This document shows positions 16,817 through 24,780 of a stretch of 64,000 bases of DNA, in pieces. The stretch spans positions 186,001-250,000 of the forward strand of contig NZ_JBGQOG010000004.1 in the NCBI RefSeq assembly GCF_052113705.1, in the 5' to 3' direction. Every line of letters begins with the position of its first letter. Positions within the stretch are counted from its first letter, which is position 1. Under the pieces are notes generated by a model. The model saw nothing but the letters and a program-made list of their open reading frames with translations. It had not been told where the DNA came from and searched no databases. The DNA comes from JBGQOG01 sp052113705. GTDB taxonomy: Bacteria; Pseudomonadota; Alphaproteobacteria; Rhodobacterales; Rhodobacteraceae. The position numbers and the translations under genes are program-made.

Positions 16817-17860
16817 ATGGCCGAGCCCGCCAATCTGGTCGCCGACATCGAAATTCTCGGGGAAAAGCTGGCCCGCGCCCGCACCTCGATCGAGCAGCGT
16901 TTCATCGGCCAGGAGCGGGTGGTGGAGCTGGTTCTGGCCGCGCTTTTGTCCGGGGGGCATGGGCTTTTGGTGGGGCTGCCGGGGCTGGGCAAGACCATGC
17001 TGGTCGATACGCTCTCCACTGTGATGGGGCTCAAGGGCAGCCGCATCCAGTTCACCCCGGACCTGATGCCGGCGGATATTCTGGGCTCGGAAGTGCTTGA
17101 TCAGGCCGCCGATGGCAGCCGGGCGTTTCGCTTTATCGAGGGGCCGGTGTTTTGCCAGCTGCTGATGGCGGATGAGATCAACCGCGCCAGCCCGCGCACC
17201 CAGTCGGCGCTGTTGCAGGCGATGCAGGAGCGCGAAGTGACCGTGGCGGGGGTGCATCGCCCCCTGGGCCGCCCTTTCCACGTGCTCGCCACGCAAAACC
17301 CGATCGAGCAGGAGGGGACCTATCCGCTGCCCGAGGCGCAGCTGGACCGGTTCCTGGTGCAAATCGACGTTGAATACCCCGACCGCGCGACCGAGCGGGG
17401 CATTCTTCTGGCCACGACCGGCGTCGATCAGGGCGCGGCGCATGCGGTTTTCGCGGCGGATGAGCTGTTGGCGGCGCAGGCCCTTGTGCGGCGGATGCCG
17501 GTGGGCGAAGCGGTGGTGGACATGATCCTTGATCTCGTGCGCGCCTGCCGTCCGGGCGAGGCGGAGGCCCCCGCCTTCATCTCCGAGGCTTTGGCTTGGG
17601 GCCCCGGTCCGCGTGCGGCGCAGGCGCTGATGCTGACCGTGCGGGCGCGGGCGCTCTTGCAGGGGCGTCTGGCCCCCTCGGCCGAGGATGTGGCGGCACT
17701 GGCGCGGCCCGTGCTGTCGCACCGGATGGCGCTGAATTTCGCCGCCCGCGCGCGGGGCGAAACCGTGCCGGGCATCATCGCCCGGGCCGTGGCGCATGTC
17801 AGCGGTGCCGAAGCCGCCGCCGGGGTTTCTGGCGGGGTTTCTGGCGGGGTTGCCGCGTGA
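16817..17860 (+). CDS. MoxR family AAA+ ATPase
   Basis: A 347-residue AAA+ ATPase of the MoxR branch, chaperone-like proteins that mature protein complexes together with vWA proteins. Walker A is GLPGLGKT (residues 53-60), Walker B LLMADEINRA, sensor 1 HVLATQNPIEQEGTYPLPEAQLDRF. AAAGGAG precedes the ATG by 8 bases. The C-terminus ends in a repeated GVSGG encoded by a 12-bp tandem repeat. It is the first of five overlapping genes; the next starts with GTG overlapping its stop. Confidence 0.95.
   Translation: MAEPANLVADIEILGEKLARARTSIEQRFIGQERVVELVLAALLSGGHGLLVGLPGLGKTMLVDTLSTVMGLKGSRIQFTPDLMPADILGSEVLDQAADGSRAFRFIEGPVFCQLLMADEINRASPRTQSALLQAMQEREVTVAGVHRPLGRPFHVLATQNPIEQEGTYPLPEAQLDRFLVQIDVEYPDRATERGILLATTGVDQGAAHAVFAADELLAAQALVRRMPVGEAVVDMILDLVRACRPGEAEAPAFISEALAWGPGPRAAQALMLTVRARALLQGRLAPSAEDVAALARPVLSHRMALNFAARARGETVPGIIARAVAHVSGAEAAAGVSGGVSGGVAA
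17822..17854 (+). repeat. 12-bp tandem repeat inside the 3' end of the MoxR gene
   Basis: Two perfect units GGGGTTTCTGGC and a partial third (GGGGTTGCC), in frame, encoding GVSG-GVSG-GVA just before the stop codon. Confidence 0.85.
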
Positions 17861-18756
17861 GCCAGAGCCCGGAGCGTGCCCAGGCCGCTCTGGCGCTGCG
17901 GCGCGAGGGCGAGGGGCTGGCGCAGGCGCTGCCCGCGCTTCTGGTCGCCGCCGAGCATCTGGCCGCGACCGTGCAGATGGGCGGTCATGGCCGCCGCCGC
18001 CCCGGGATGGGCGAGGAATTTTGGCAATACCGCCCGAGCCATAGCGGCGACAGTCCCCGGATGATCGACTGGCGCCGCTCGGCCCGGTCCGATCTGGAAT
18101 ATGTGCGCGACCGCGAATGGCAGGCGGCGCAATCGGTGCATCTTTGGGTCGATGACAGCGCCTCCATGCGCTACACGGGCGCCGATACGCGGCCCGAAAA
18201 GGGCAGCCGCGCGCGGGTTCTGGCGCTGGCGCTCTCGGTGCTGATGATCCGTGCGGGCGAGCGGGTGGGCCTTGCCGGCCCTTCGGCGCCGCCGCGCCCC
18301 GGGCGCGCACAGCTGATGAACCTGGCCGCACGGCTCTCGGAGGTCCCTGCCATGGTGCCCGATTATGGCGCGCCCGAGGTGACCCATCTTGCCGCGCAGT
18401 CGCGGGCGGTGTTCCTGTCGGATTTTCTGGGTGACCCCGCCCCGCTGGAGGCCGCTCTGGGCGCCCTCGCGGATCGCGGCGTCACCGGCGTGCTGATGCA
18501 GGTGCTCGACCCGATGGAGGAGGATTTCCCCTTCGACGGCCGCACGATTTTTGAAAGCATGGGCGGTGGGCTGGCCTTTGAGACCCGCAAGGCGGGCGGT
18601 CTGCGCGCCCGCTACCGCGAACGTCTGGCCGAGCGGCGTGACCGTCTGGGCCATCTGGCGCGGCAGGCGGGCTGGCAGTTCATGACCCATCACACGGGCG
18701 AGACGGCGCAGGCGGCGCTCCTCTGGCTCTATGCCGGATTGGAGCGCGCGCGCTGA
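17857..18756 (+). CDS. DUF58 domain protein with vWA-like fold
   Basis: A 299-residue protein, partner of MoxR ATPases in many genomes. The DUF58 core is clear: PGMGEEFWQYRPSH and IDWRRSARSD (about residues 50-80), then the metal-binding motif D99-x-S101-x-S103 (VDDSASM), which is canonical for MIDAS. There is no membrane helix. Start is a GTG overlapping the MoxR stop (GTGA); the following gene overlaps this stop by 1 base (TGATG). It probably binds a client or a membrane partner from the two genes downstream. Confidence 0.93.
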   Translation: MSQSPERAQAALALRREGEGLAQALPALLVAAEHLAATVQMGGHGRRRPGMGEEFWQYRPSHSGDSPRMIDWRRSARSDLEYVRDREWQAAQSVHLWVDDSASMRYTGADTRPEKGSRARVLALALSVLMIRAGERVGLAGPSAPPRPGRAQLMNLAARLSEVPAMVPDYGAPEVTHLAAQSRAVFLSDFLGDPAPLEAALGALADRGVTGVLMQVLDPMEEDFPFDGRTIFESMGGGLAFETRKAGGLRARYRERLAERRDRLGHLARQAGWQFMTHHTGETAQAALLWLYAGLERAR

Positions 18757-21509
18757 TGTGGATGCTCGGCCCCCTTGGTTTCACCACGCCGCTTTTGCTC
18801 TGGGCATTGGCGGTGCTGCCGCTGATCTGGATTTTCCTGCGTGCGGTGCCCCCCGCCCCGGTGCGGCGGCGGTTTCCCGGTGTGGCGCTGCTGCTCGGTC
18901 TGCGCGACGAAGAGGTGCAGGCTGACCGCACGCCCTGGTGGCTGCTTCTTTTGCGGCTTCTGGCGCTGGCGGCGGCGATCATCGGCTTTGCCGGGCCAGT
19001 GTTGAACCCGGTGGTGCAGAGCATGGTGCAGGGGCCGCTGCTGGTGGTGACCGATGGCAGCTGGGCCACGGCGGAAAACGGCACCGCCCAGACCGCCCGC
19101 CTGACCCGCGCGCTGACCGAGGCCGAGACGGCGGGCCGTCCGGTGGCGCTCCTCTCCCTCACCGATCTGCCCGCCGAAGCGCCGGAGTTTCAGCCGGCAG
19201 AAACCGTGCTCGCGGGCCTGCCGGGGCTGCGGCTGAAACCCTGGGAGCCTGAGGGCGGTGACTGGGCAAAGGTGCTGCCCGAGGGGCGCTATGACACGCT
19301 CTGGCTCTCGGATGGTCTGGCGCGCGACATGCGCGGCGATCTGATCACCGCGCTGAAATCGCATGGCGCCATCACGGTTTATGACCCGCAACGTCCGGTG
19401 CTGGCGCTGCGCCCGGCCAAGGCCGAGGGGTCGGCGCTGGCGCTGACCGTGCTGGCCGCCGGGGCCGCGCAACAGGCCGAAGTCACCGCGATTGGCCTTG
19501 ATCCCAACGGGATTGAGCGCGATCTGGCGCGGCAGGCCGTCACCTTTGAACCCGGTGCCGATCAGGCCGAGGTCCGCTTTGATCTGCCGCCCGAATTGCG
19601 CAACCGCGTCAGCCGGTTCGAGATTGCGGGCCAGCGCTCTGCGGGCAGCGTGACGCTGACCGATGACGCGCTGAAACGCCGCAAAGTGGCGCTGGTGGCG
19701 GGGGCCGCGCCGCGCGAAGGGCTCTCGCTGCTCTCGCCGCTGCATTATCTGCGGCAAGCGCTGGCACCTTCGGCGGATCTCCTAGAGGGCACCTTGTCGG
19801 ATATGCTGCTGGCCAGCCCCGATGTGGTGATCCTCGCCGATGTGGCCGAGCTGCCGGAATCGGCGGCGCTGCAGGAATGGGTGGAAAAGGGCGGTCTCTT
19901 GATCCGCTTTGCCGGGCCGCGCATGGCCGCCTCGGAAAATCTCTCCGCCGATCCCTTGTTGCCCGTGCGCCTGCGCGCCGGAGGCCGGGCCGTGGGCGGT
20001 GCGATGAGCTGGGGCGCGCCGCGCGGGCTGGCGCCCTTTGCCGAGGATGGTCCCTTTGCCGGGCTGCCCCTGCCGGGCGATGTGACGGTGCGCGCGCAGC
20101 TGATGGCCGAGCCCGCCCCGGATCTGAGCGCGCATACGCTCGCGGCTTTGGCCGATGGCACGCCTCTGGTGACGCGATCGGCGCTGGGGGACGGGGCGGT
20201 GGTCCTGTTCCACGTCACCGCGAATGCCGAATGGTCGAGCCTGCCGCTCTCGGGGATTTTCGTGCAGATGCTGGACCGTCTGGCGGTCTCGACCGCCGCC
20301 GCCGCCAGCCCGGAAAAGGATCTGGCCGGGGCGACCTGGGTGCCGCAATCGCGGCTTTTGGCCTCGGGCAAACTCGCCGATGCGGGCGAGGCGGCGGGGG
20401 TTGCGGGCGCGGATCTGGCGCTGCGGATGCAGGACGGGCCGGATGCCACGGTCGAGCCGGGTCTCTACCGTGCGGCGGACCGGCGGGTGGCGCTGAACGT
20501 GATCACGCCCGAGCGGGTGCTGACCCGTGCGGTCTGGCCCGCCGATCTGCCGGTCGAGAACACCGACGCGCCGCAGGACACGCCCTTGAAGGGGCTGATG
20601 CTGGCGCTGGCGCTGGGGCTTTTGTGCCTCGATCTTCTGGCGGCTTTGGCGCTGGCGGGCCGTTTGCGCGGGGCGCGGGTGGCGCGGGCTTCGGCGCTGC
20701 TGGGTGTGCTGATCCTCGGTCTGGCCGCACCGCAGGCCCGGGCCGAGATGGCGCCTGCGCGCGCGCTGGAGGCCGCCGACAATGTGGTGCTGGCCTATGT
20801 GACAACCGGCGACGCGGCGGTGGACCGGGTGTCGGAGGCGGGGCTGCGTGGCCTCTCCAATGTGCTGACCCTGCGCACCACGGTGGAACCCGCAGCCCCG
20901 ATGGCGCTCGATCTGAACAATGACGATCTGGCGCTCTTCACGCTGATCTATTGGCCGATCACCCCGGGGCAGGCCGCCCCTTCGCCCGATGCCTATTCGC
21001 GGCTGAACCGCTATCTGCGCTCGGGCGGGATGATCCTCTTTGACACGCGTGACGCGGATATCGCGGGCTTTGGTGGCGCGACCGAGGAGGGCAAACGCCT
21101 GCAGGCCATCGCCGCGCCGCTCGACATTCCGCCGCTGGCACCGGTGCCGCCGGATCATGTGCTGACCCGCACCTTTTACCTGCTGACCGATTTCCCCGGC
21201 CGGTTCGCCGACCGCGGCATCTGGGCCGAGGCACCGCCGCCTGACGCCGAGCAGGCCGAGGGGATGCCGTTTCGCAACCTTAATGACGGGGTGACGCCGG
21301 TGGTGATCGGCGGCAATGACTGGGCGGGCGCCTGGGCCACCAACCCCGATGGCACCGCGATGTTCCCGGTGGGCCGTGGCATGGCGGGCGAGCGGCAGCG
21401 CGAGATGGCCTACCGCTTTGGCGTCAATCTGGTGATGCATGTGCTGACCGGCAATTACAAATCCGATCAGGTGCATGTCCCTGCATTGCTGGAAAGGCTG
21501 GGCCAATGA
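18756..21509 (+). CDS. Large membrane protein with BatA-like N-terminus and DUF4159 domain
   Basis: A 917-residue protein. Residues 8-80 hold two membrane helices with the BatA-type N-terminus (LLLWALAVLPLIWIFLRA). A vWA-like part follows with LLVVTDGSWAT, where the metal motif is degraded (D100-G-S102-W-A104). Two further hydrophobic segments lie at about 618-660, the second resembling a signal sequence (GLAAPQARA). The rest (about 670-917) is a DUF4159 domain (LIYWPITPG, LRSGGMILFDTRDAD), a fold related to class I amidotransferases without an obvious catalytic Cys. Membrane and periplasmic location are inferred. Confidence 0.87.
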   Translation: MWMLGPLGFTTPLLLWALAVLPLIWIFLRAVPPAPVRRRFPGVALLLGLRDEEVQADRTPWWLLLLRLLALAAAIIGFAGPVLNPVVQSMVQGPLLVVTDGSWATAENGTAQTARLTRALTEAETAGRPVALLSLTDLPAEAPEFQPAETVLAGLPGLRLKPWEPEGGDWAKVLPEGRYDTLWLSDGLARDMRGDLITALKSHGAITVYDPQRPVLALRPAKAEGSALALTVLAAGAAQQAEVTAIGLDPNGIERDLARQAVTFEPGADQAEVRFDLPPELRNRVSRFEIAGQRSAGSVTLTDDALKRRKVALVAGAAPREGLSLLSPLHYLRQALAPSADLLEGTLSDMLLASPDVVILADVAELPESAALQEWVEKGGLLIRFAGPRMAASENLSADPLLPVRLRAGGRAVGGAMSWGAPRGLAPFAEDGPFAGLPLPGDVTVRAQLMAEPAPDLSAHTLAALADGTPLVTRSALGDGAVVLFHVTANAEWSSLPLSGIFVQMLDRLAVSTAAAASPEKDLAGATWVPQSRLLASGKLADAGEAAGVAGADLALRMQDGPDATVEPGLYRAADRRVALNVITPERVLTRAVWPADLPVENTDAPQDTPLKGLMLALALGLLCLDLLAALALAGRLRGARVARASALLGVLILGLAAPQARAEMAPARALEAADNVVLAYVTTGDAAVDRVSEAGLRGLSNVLTLRTTVEPAAPMALDLNNDDLALFTLIYWPITPGQAAPSPDAYSRLNRYLRSGGMILFDTRDADIAGFGGATEEGKRLQAIAAPLDIPPLAPVPPDHVLTRTFYLLTDFPGRFADRGIWAEAPPPDAEQAEGMPFRNLNDGVTPVVIGGNDWAGAWATNPDGTAMFPVGRGMAGERQREMAYRFGVNLVMHVLTGNYKSDQVHVPALLERLGQ

Positions 21510-23605
21510 ACGCGCAACATCTGATCTGGGATCCGCTGTTGCCGCTGCCGGTGATTGTGGCCCTCGCCATTCTGGTGGCGCTGATGCTGGCGCTGGCGCT
21601 CTGGCGCGGCCTGAGCGGCTGGGCCCTGCGTGGCGGCGCGGCGCTGGTGCTCTTGGCGGCCCTGATGCAGCCCGGCGTGCAGACCGAGGACCGCAGGCCG
21701 CTCTCGGATATCGTCATCGCGATTGAGGATCGCACCGCCTCGCAGGAATTGCCGGGCCGGGCCGAGGCGACCGATGCCGCCATGGCGCGGGTTGAGGCCG
21801 AGGTGGCGGCCCTGCCCAACACTGAATTGCGCAAAGTGGTGCTGCGCGACGGGGCGGAAAACGCCGGAACCCTGCTCGCCGCCGCCCTGGCCGAGGCGCT
21901 GGCCGAGGAACCGCGTGCCCGGGTGGCAGGCGCGATCCTCATTACCGACGGGCAGGCGCATGACGCCGGGCTGATGCCCGAGTTGCCCGCCCCCTTGCAG
22001 GTGCTCTTGACCGGGCGGGCGCAGGATTGGGACCGCCGTCTGGTGATCCAGACCGCCCCCGCCTTTGGCATCATTGGCGAGCCGATGAGCATCAAGCTGC
22101 GCATCGAAGATCAGGGCGCGGTGCCCGCCAGTGCCGGGACCAACGCTGATCTCAGCATTTCGATCGATGGCGAGGTGGCCAACAGCTATTCCGTGCCGGT
22201 GAATGAGGATCTGGAGCTGCCGCTGACGCTCAGCCACGGCGGGCAGAATGTGGTGCAATTCTCGGTCGCCCCCACGGAAGGCGAGCTGACCGAGCGCAAC
22301 AATGATGCCGTCGTGCAGATCAATGGCGTGCGCGACCGGCTGCGGGTGCTTCTGGTCTCGGGCGAGCCGCATGCGGGCGAGCGGACCTGGCGGAACCTGT
22401 TGAAATCTGACAGCGGTGTTGACCTCGTGCATTTCACCATCCTGCGGCCGCCGGAAAAGCAGGACGGGGTCCCGGTCTCGGAACTGTCGCTGATCGCCTT
22501 TCCGACGCAGGAGCTGTTCATCGACAAGATCGATGAGTTTGATCTGATCATCTTTGACCGCTACCGCCTGCGCGGCATCCTGCCCGCGCGCTATTTCGAC
22601 AATATCCGCGATTATGTGACCAAGGGCGGCGCGGTCTTGATCTCGGCCGGGCCGGAATTTGCCACGGTGGACAGTCTTTACCAATCCTCCCTCGGCGACA
22701 TCATGCCCGCGCGGCCCACCGGCCGGGTGATCGAGGCGCCCTATCTGCCGAGGACCACCGAAGTCGGCGCCCGGCATCCGGTGACCTCGGGGCTGGAGGG
22801 CGCGCCGGATGCGGCGAAACCCGATGCCCCGCATTGGGGCCGCTGGCTGCGGCAGGTCGAGCTGACCGATCCCACCGGCGAGGTGGTGATGACCGGGGCC
22901 GAGGACAAGCCGCTCTTGGTGCTGAACCGGGCGGGCGAGGGGCGTGTCGCGCTTCTGGCCTCGGATCAGCCCTGGCTCTGGGACCGGGGCTATGAGGGGG
23001 GCGGGCCGCAGCTGGAACTGCTGCGCCGCATCGCGCATTGGGCGATGAAAGAGCCGGAGCTGGAGGAAGAGGCGCTCTATGCCGAGGTGGAGCCGGGCAG
23101 CCTCTCGCTGACCATCGTGCGGCAGACGATGGAGGAAACCGCGGGCGCGGTAACGGTGACGCTGCCCGATGGCAGCACGGTCGAGGTGCCGCTGACCGAG
23201 ACCGCGCCGGGACGCTTTACCGCCACCTGGCAGGCGCCGGGCGCGGGGCTTTACCGGCTGAAAGAGGGCGATCTGGAGCGGGTGGTGGCCATGGGCCCCG
23301 CCGCGCCGCGCGAGTTTGAAGAGACCATCGCCAGCGCTGTGCCGCTGCAGCCCGCGATTGCGGCCAGCGGTGGCGCGGCGACGCGGCTGGAGGCAGGCCT
23401 GCCCGACATCCGTCAGGTGCGCGCCGGGCGCCCGTCGGCGGGGCGCGGCTGGATCGGCATCACCCCCCGCGGGGCGAGCGCCACCGAAGACATCCGCCGC
23501 AGCCCGCTTGCCCCGGCCTGGGCCTTCCTGCTGCTGGCCGCGCTGTTGACTCTGGCGGCCTGGTTGATCGAGGGGCGCGGACGGCGGCGGCGCGCGGGGG
23601 TATGA
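21506..23605 (+). CDS. Large membrane protein with vWA-like and amidotransferase-like regions
   Basis: A 699-residue protein overlapping the previous gene by 4 bases (ATGA). Two membrane helices lie at about 15-33 and 41-55 and one at about 669-688 near the C-terminus. The vWA-like start (SDIVIAIEDRTASQ) has a non-canonical metal motif D75-R-T77-A-S79. Residues about 270-480 look like an amidotransferase-like fold (VLLVSGEPHAGERTW, ILPARYFDNIRDYVTKGGAVLISAGPEF). The pattern is known from alphaproteobacterial MoxR operons; no function is established. Confidence 0.85.
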   Translation: MNAQHLIWDPLLPLPVIVALAILVALMLALALWRGLSGWALRGGAALVLLAALMQPGVQTEDRRPLSDIVIAIEDRTASQELPGRAEATDAAMARVEAEVAALPNTELRKVVLRDGAENAGTLLAAALAEALAEEPRARVAGAILITDGQAHDAGLMPELPAPLQVLLTGRAQDWDRRLVIQTAPAFGIIGEPMSIKLRIEDQGAVPASAGTNADLSISIDGEVANSYSVPVNEDLELPLTLSHGGQNVVQFSVAPTEGELTERNNDAVVQINGVRDRLRVLLVSGEPHAGERTWRNLLKSDSGVDLVHFTILRPPEKQDGVPVSELSLIAFPTQELFIDKIDEFDLIIFDRYRLRGILPARYFDNIRDYVTKGGAVLISAGPEFATVDSLYQSSLGDIMPARPTGRVIEAPYLPRTTEVGARHPVTSGLEGAPDAAKPDAPHWGRWLRQVELTDPTGEVVMTGAEDKPLLVLNRAGEGRVALLASDQPWLWDRGYEGGGPQLELLRRIAHWAMKEPELEEEALYAEVEPGSLSLTIVRQTMEETAGAVTVTLPDGSTVEVPLTETAPGRFTATWQAPGAGLYRLKEGDLERVVAMGPAAPREFEETIASAVPLQPAIAASGGAATRLEAGLPDIRQVRAGRPSAGRGWIGITPRGASATEDIRRSPLAPAWAFLLLAALLTLAAWLIEGRGRRRRAGV

Positions 23606-23949
23606 GTGGTGGCATGGGCCTGCCGGTGCCCGGATCGCGCCCGCGGGGGCCGGGCTGGTACCGCGCGCAGCTGACGCGTCTGTTGCAGGGCTCCGGCTGG
23701 CAGGTCTGCCCGCCCGCGGAGGCCGAGGGCCTCTTGCGGCAGCTGCTGCGCGAGCGGCCGGAAGCGGGGGGGCTGCCGCTGGCCATCCTCGCGCGCGACA
23801 GCGCCAGCGATGCGGTGCTGATTTTGCATGATGCCGCGCCGCCGGAGGTCCGGCTGGTGCAGCTCAGCTGGGCCGACGCGGACCGGGGCTGGCAGCAGAG
23901 CATGCTTTTGCCCGACTGGGCGGATTGGGCGCGGGCGCTGCCACGCTGA
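23602..23949 (+). CDS. Small conserved hypothetical protein, last gene of the MoxR operon
   Basis: A 115-residue protein with no family I recognise. It is rich in Leu, Arg, Ala and Trp and has no membrane helix or signal. The ATG overlaps the previous stop by 4 bases (ATGA), the same tight linkage seen throughout the operon, and codon use matches its neighbours, which supports it being real. It may be a cytoplasmic accessory to the MoxR complex; this is inference from position only. Confidence 0.65.
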   Translation: MSGGMGLPVPGSRPRGPGWYRAQLTRLLQGSGWQVCPPAEAEGLLRQLLRERPEAGGLPLAILARDSASDAVLILHDAAPPEVRLVQLSWADADRGWQQSMLLPDWADWARALPR

Positions 23950-23959
23950 CCCCCCGGCT

Positions 23960-23995
23960 GATCACTGGGGTGGTCACTGGGGCGGTCACTCTGGC
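23960..23995. repeat. 12-bp tandem repeat at a convergent gene junction
   Basis: Three units GATCACTGGGGT, GGTCACTGGGGC, GGTCACTCTGGC. The last unit runs into the stop codon and last codons of the convergent DUF599 gene. Confidence 0.8.
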
Positions 23996-24699
23996 GGGTT
24001 CTGCATCAGCACCCGGCGCGAGCCCGAGCCGAATTCCCGCCGCCAGAGCACCGTCAGCGTCACCACCGTCGCCAGCATCAGCGGCACCGGCCCGAGCAAC
24101 CAGGGCAGGGTCCCCAGCGCGAAATAGATCGCCCGAAGGCCCCGGTTATAGCTTTTTGCGGCGGAAATGTTCAGCTCTGCCGCCTGCTGCGCGCGGTGTG
24201 GCGACAGCGGATCCGCGACATCATTCGGCACCGAGGCCATGGTGATCGCGCAATAGCCAAACAGCCGGTGCGACCAGACGAATTTCAAGAAGGCATTGGT
24301 GACGAACATCAGCACCGTCAGCAGCTTGGCCTCCCACAGCAGTTCCGGTGCCTGCCCGAGGGCGAGGTCATTCGCGAGGCCCGCGAGCCGCTCGGTATTG
24401 CCCAAAAGCGCCGCGCCCGAGCCGATGGCGATCATGCAGGCCGAGGCGAAGAATGTGGTGCCCTGCCGCAGGCTGTCCATGATGCCCGCGTCAAAGATGC
24501 GCGGCTGCCGGGTGATGAACTGCCGCATCCATTCGCGCCGGTAGCCCACCATCAGCTGCGAGACCGAGGGATTTCCCCGCGGCGGATGCTCGATCCGCCA
24601 GCCGATCCAGATCCAGCTGACGAGCACAAACGTCAGCGCCACCACATCCAGCGGGGTGAACGGGCCAAGCGGGTGGGTGAGGAAATCCTGCAATGTCAT
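23986..24699 (-). CDS. DUF599 family membrane protein
   Basis: A 237-residue protein of the DUF599 family. Four hydrophobic segments are visible: about residues 17-35 (DVVALTFVLVSWIWIGW), 80-100, 120-150 and 195-220. Family features include the YRREWMRQFITRQPRIFDAGIMDSL stretch and NDVADPLSPH. The function is unknown. It stands alone on the minus strand between the MoxR and glycolate oxidase operons; its start is 81 bases from glcD, so the promoters of the two genes must lie close together. Confidence 0.88.
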   Translation of the reverse strand: MTLQDFLTHPLGPFTPLDVVALTFVLVSWIWIGWRIEHPPRGNPSVSQLMVGYRREWMRQFITRQPRIFDAGIMDSLRQGTTFFASACMIAIGSGAALLGNTERLAGLANDLALGQAPELLWEAKLLTVLMFVTNAFLKFVWSHRLFGYCAITMASVPNDVADPLSPHRAQQAAELNISAAKSYNRGLRAIYFALGTLPWLLGPVPLMLATVVTLTVLWRREFGSGSRRVLMQNPPE

Positions 24700-24744
24700 G
24701 GCCTCAGGATAGCGGGCGCACGTCAGGCTTGCCAGAGGTCAAAA

Positions 24745-24774
24745 TTGGTTATATTTATTTACCAGACGGAGGAG
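24745..24774 (+). promoter_or_regulatory. AT-rich glcD upstream site with possible GntR-type operator
   Basis: TTGGT and ACCAG flank an 11-base AT-only spacer (24745-24765) in otherwise GC-rich DNA. The half-sites resemble TGGT/ACCA sites of FadR-type regulators, but the spacer is longer than usual. GGAGGAG follows at 24768-24774 and, with 6 bases spacing, selects the ATG at 24781 as the glcD start. Confidence 0.35.
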
Positions 24775-24780
24775 ATGCCC

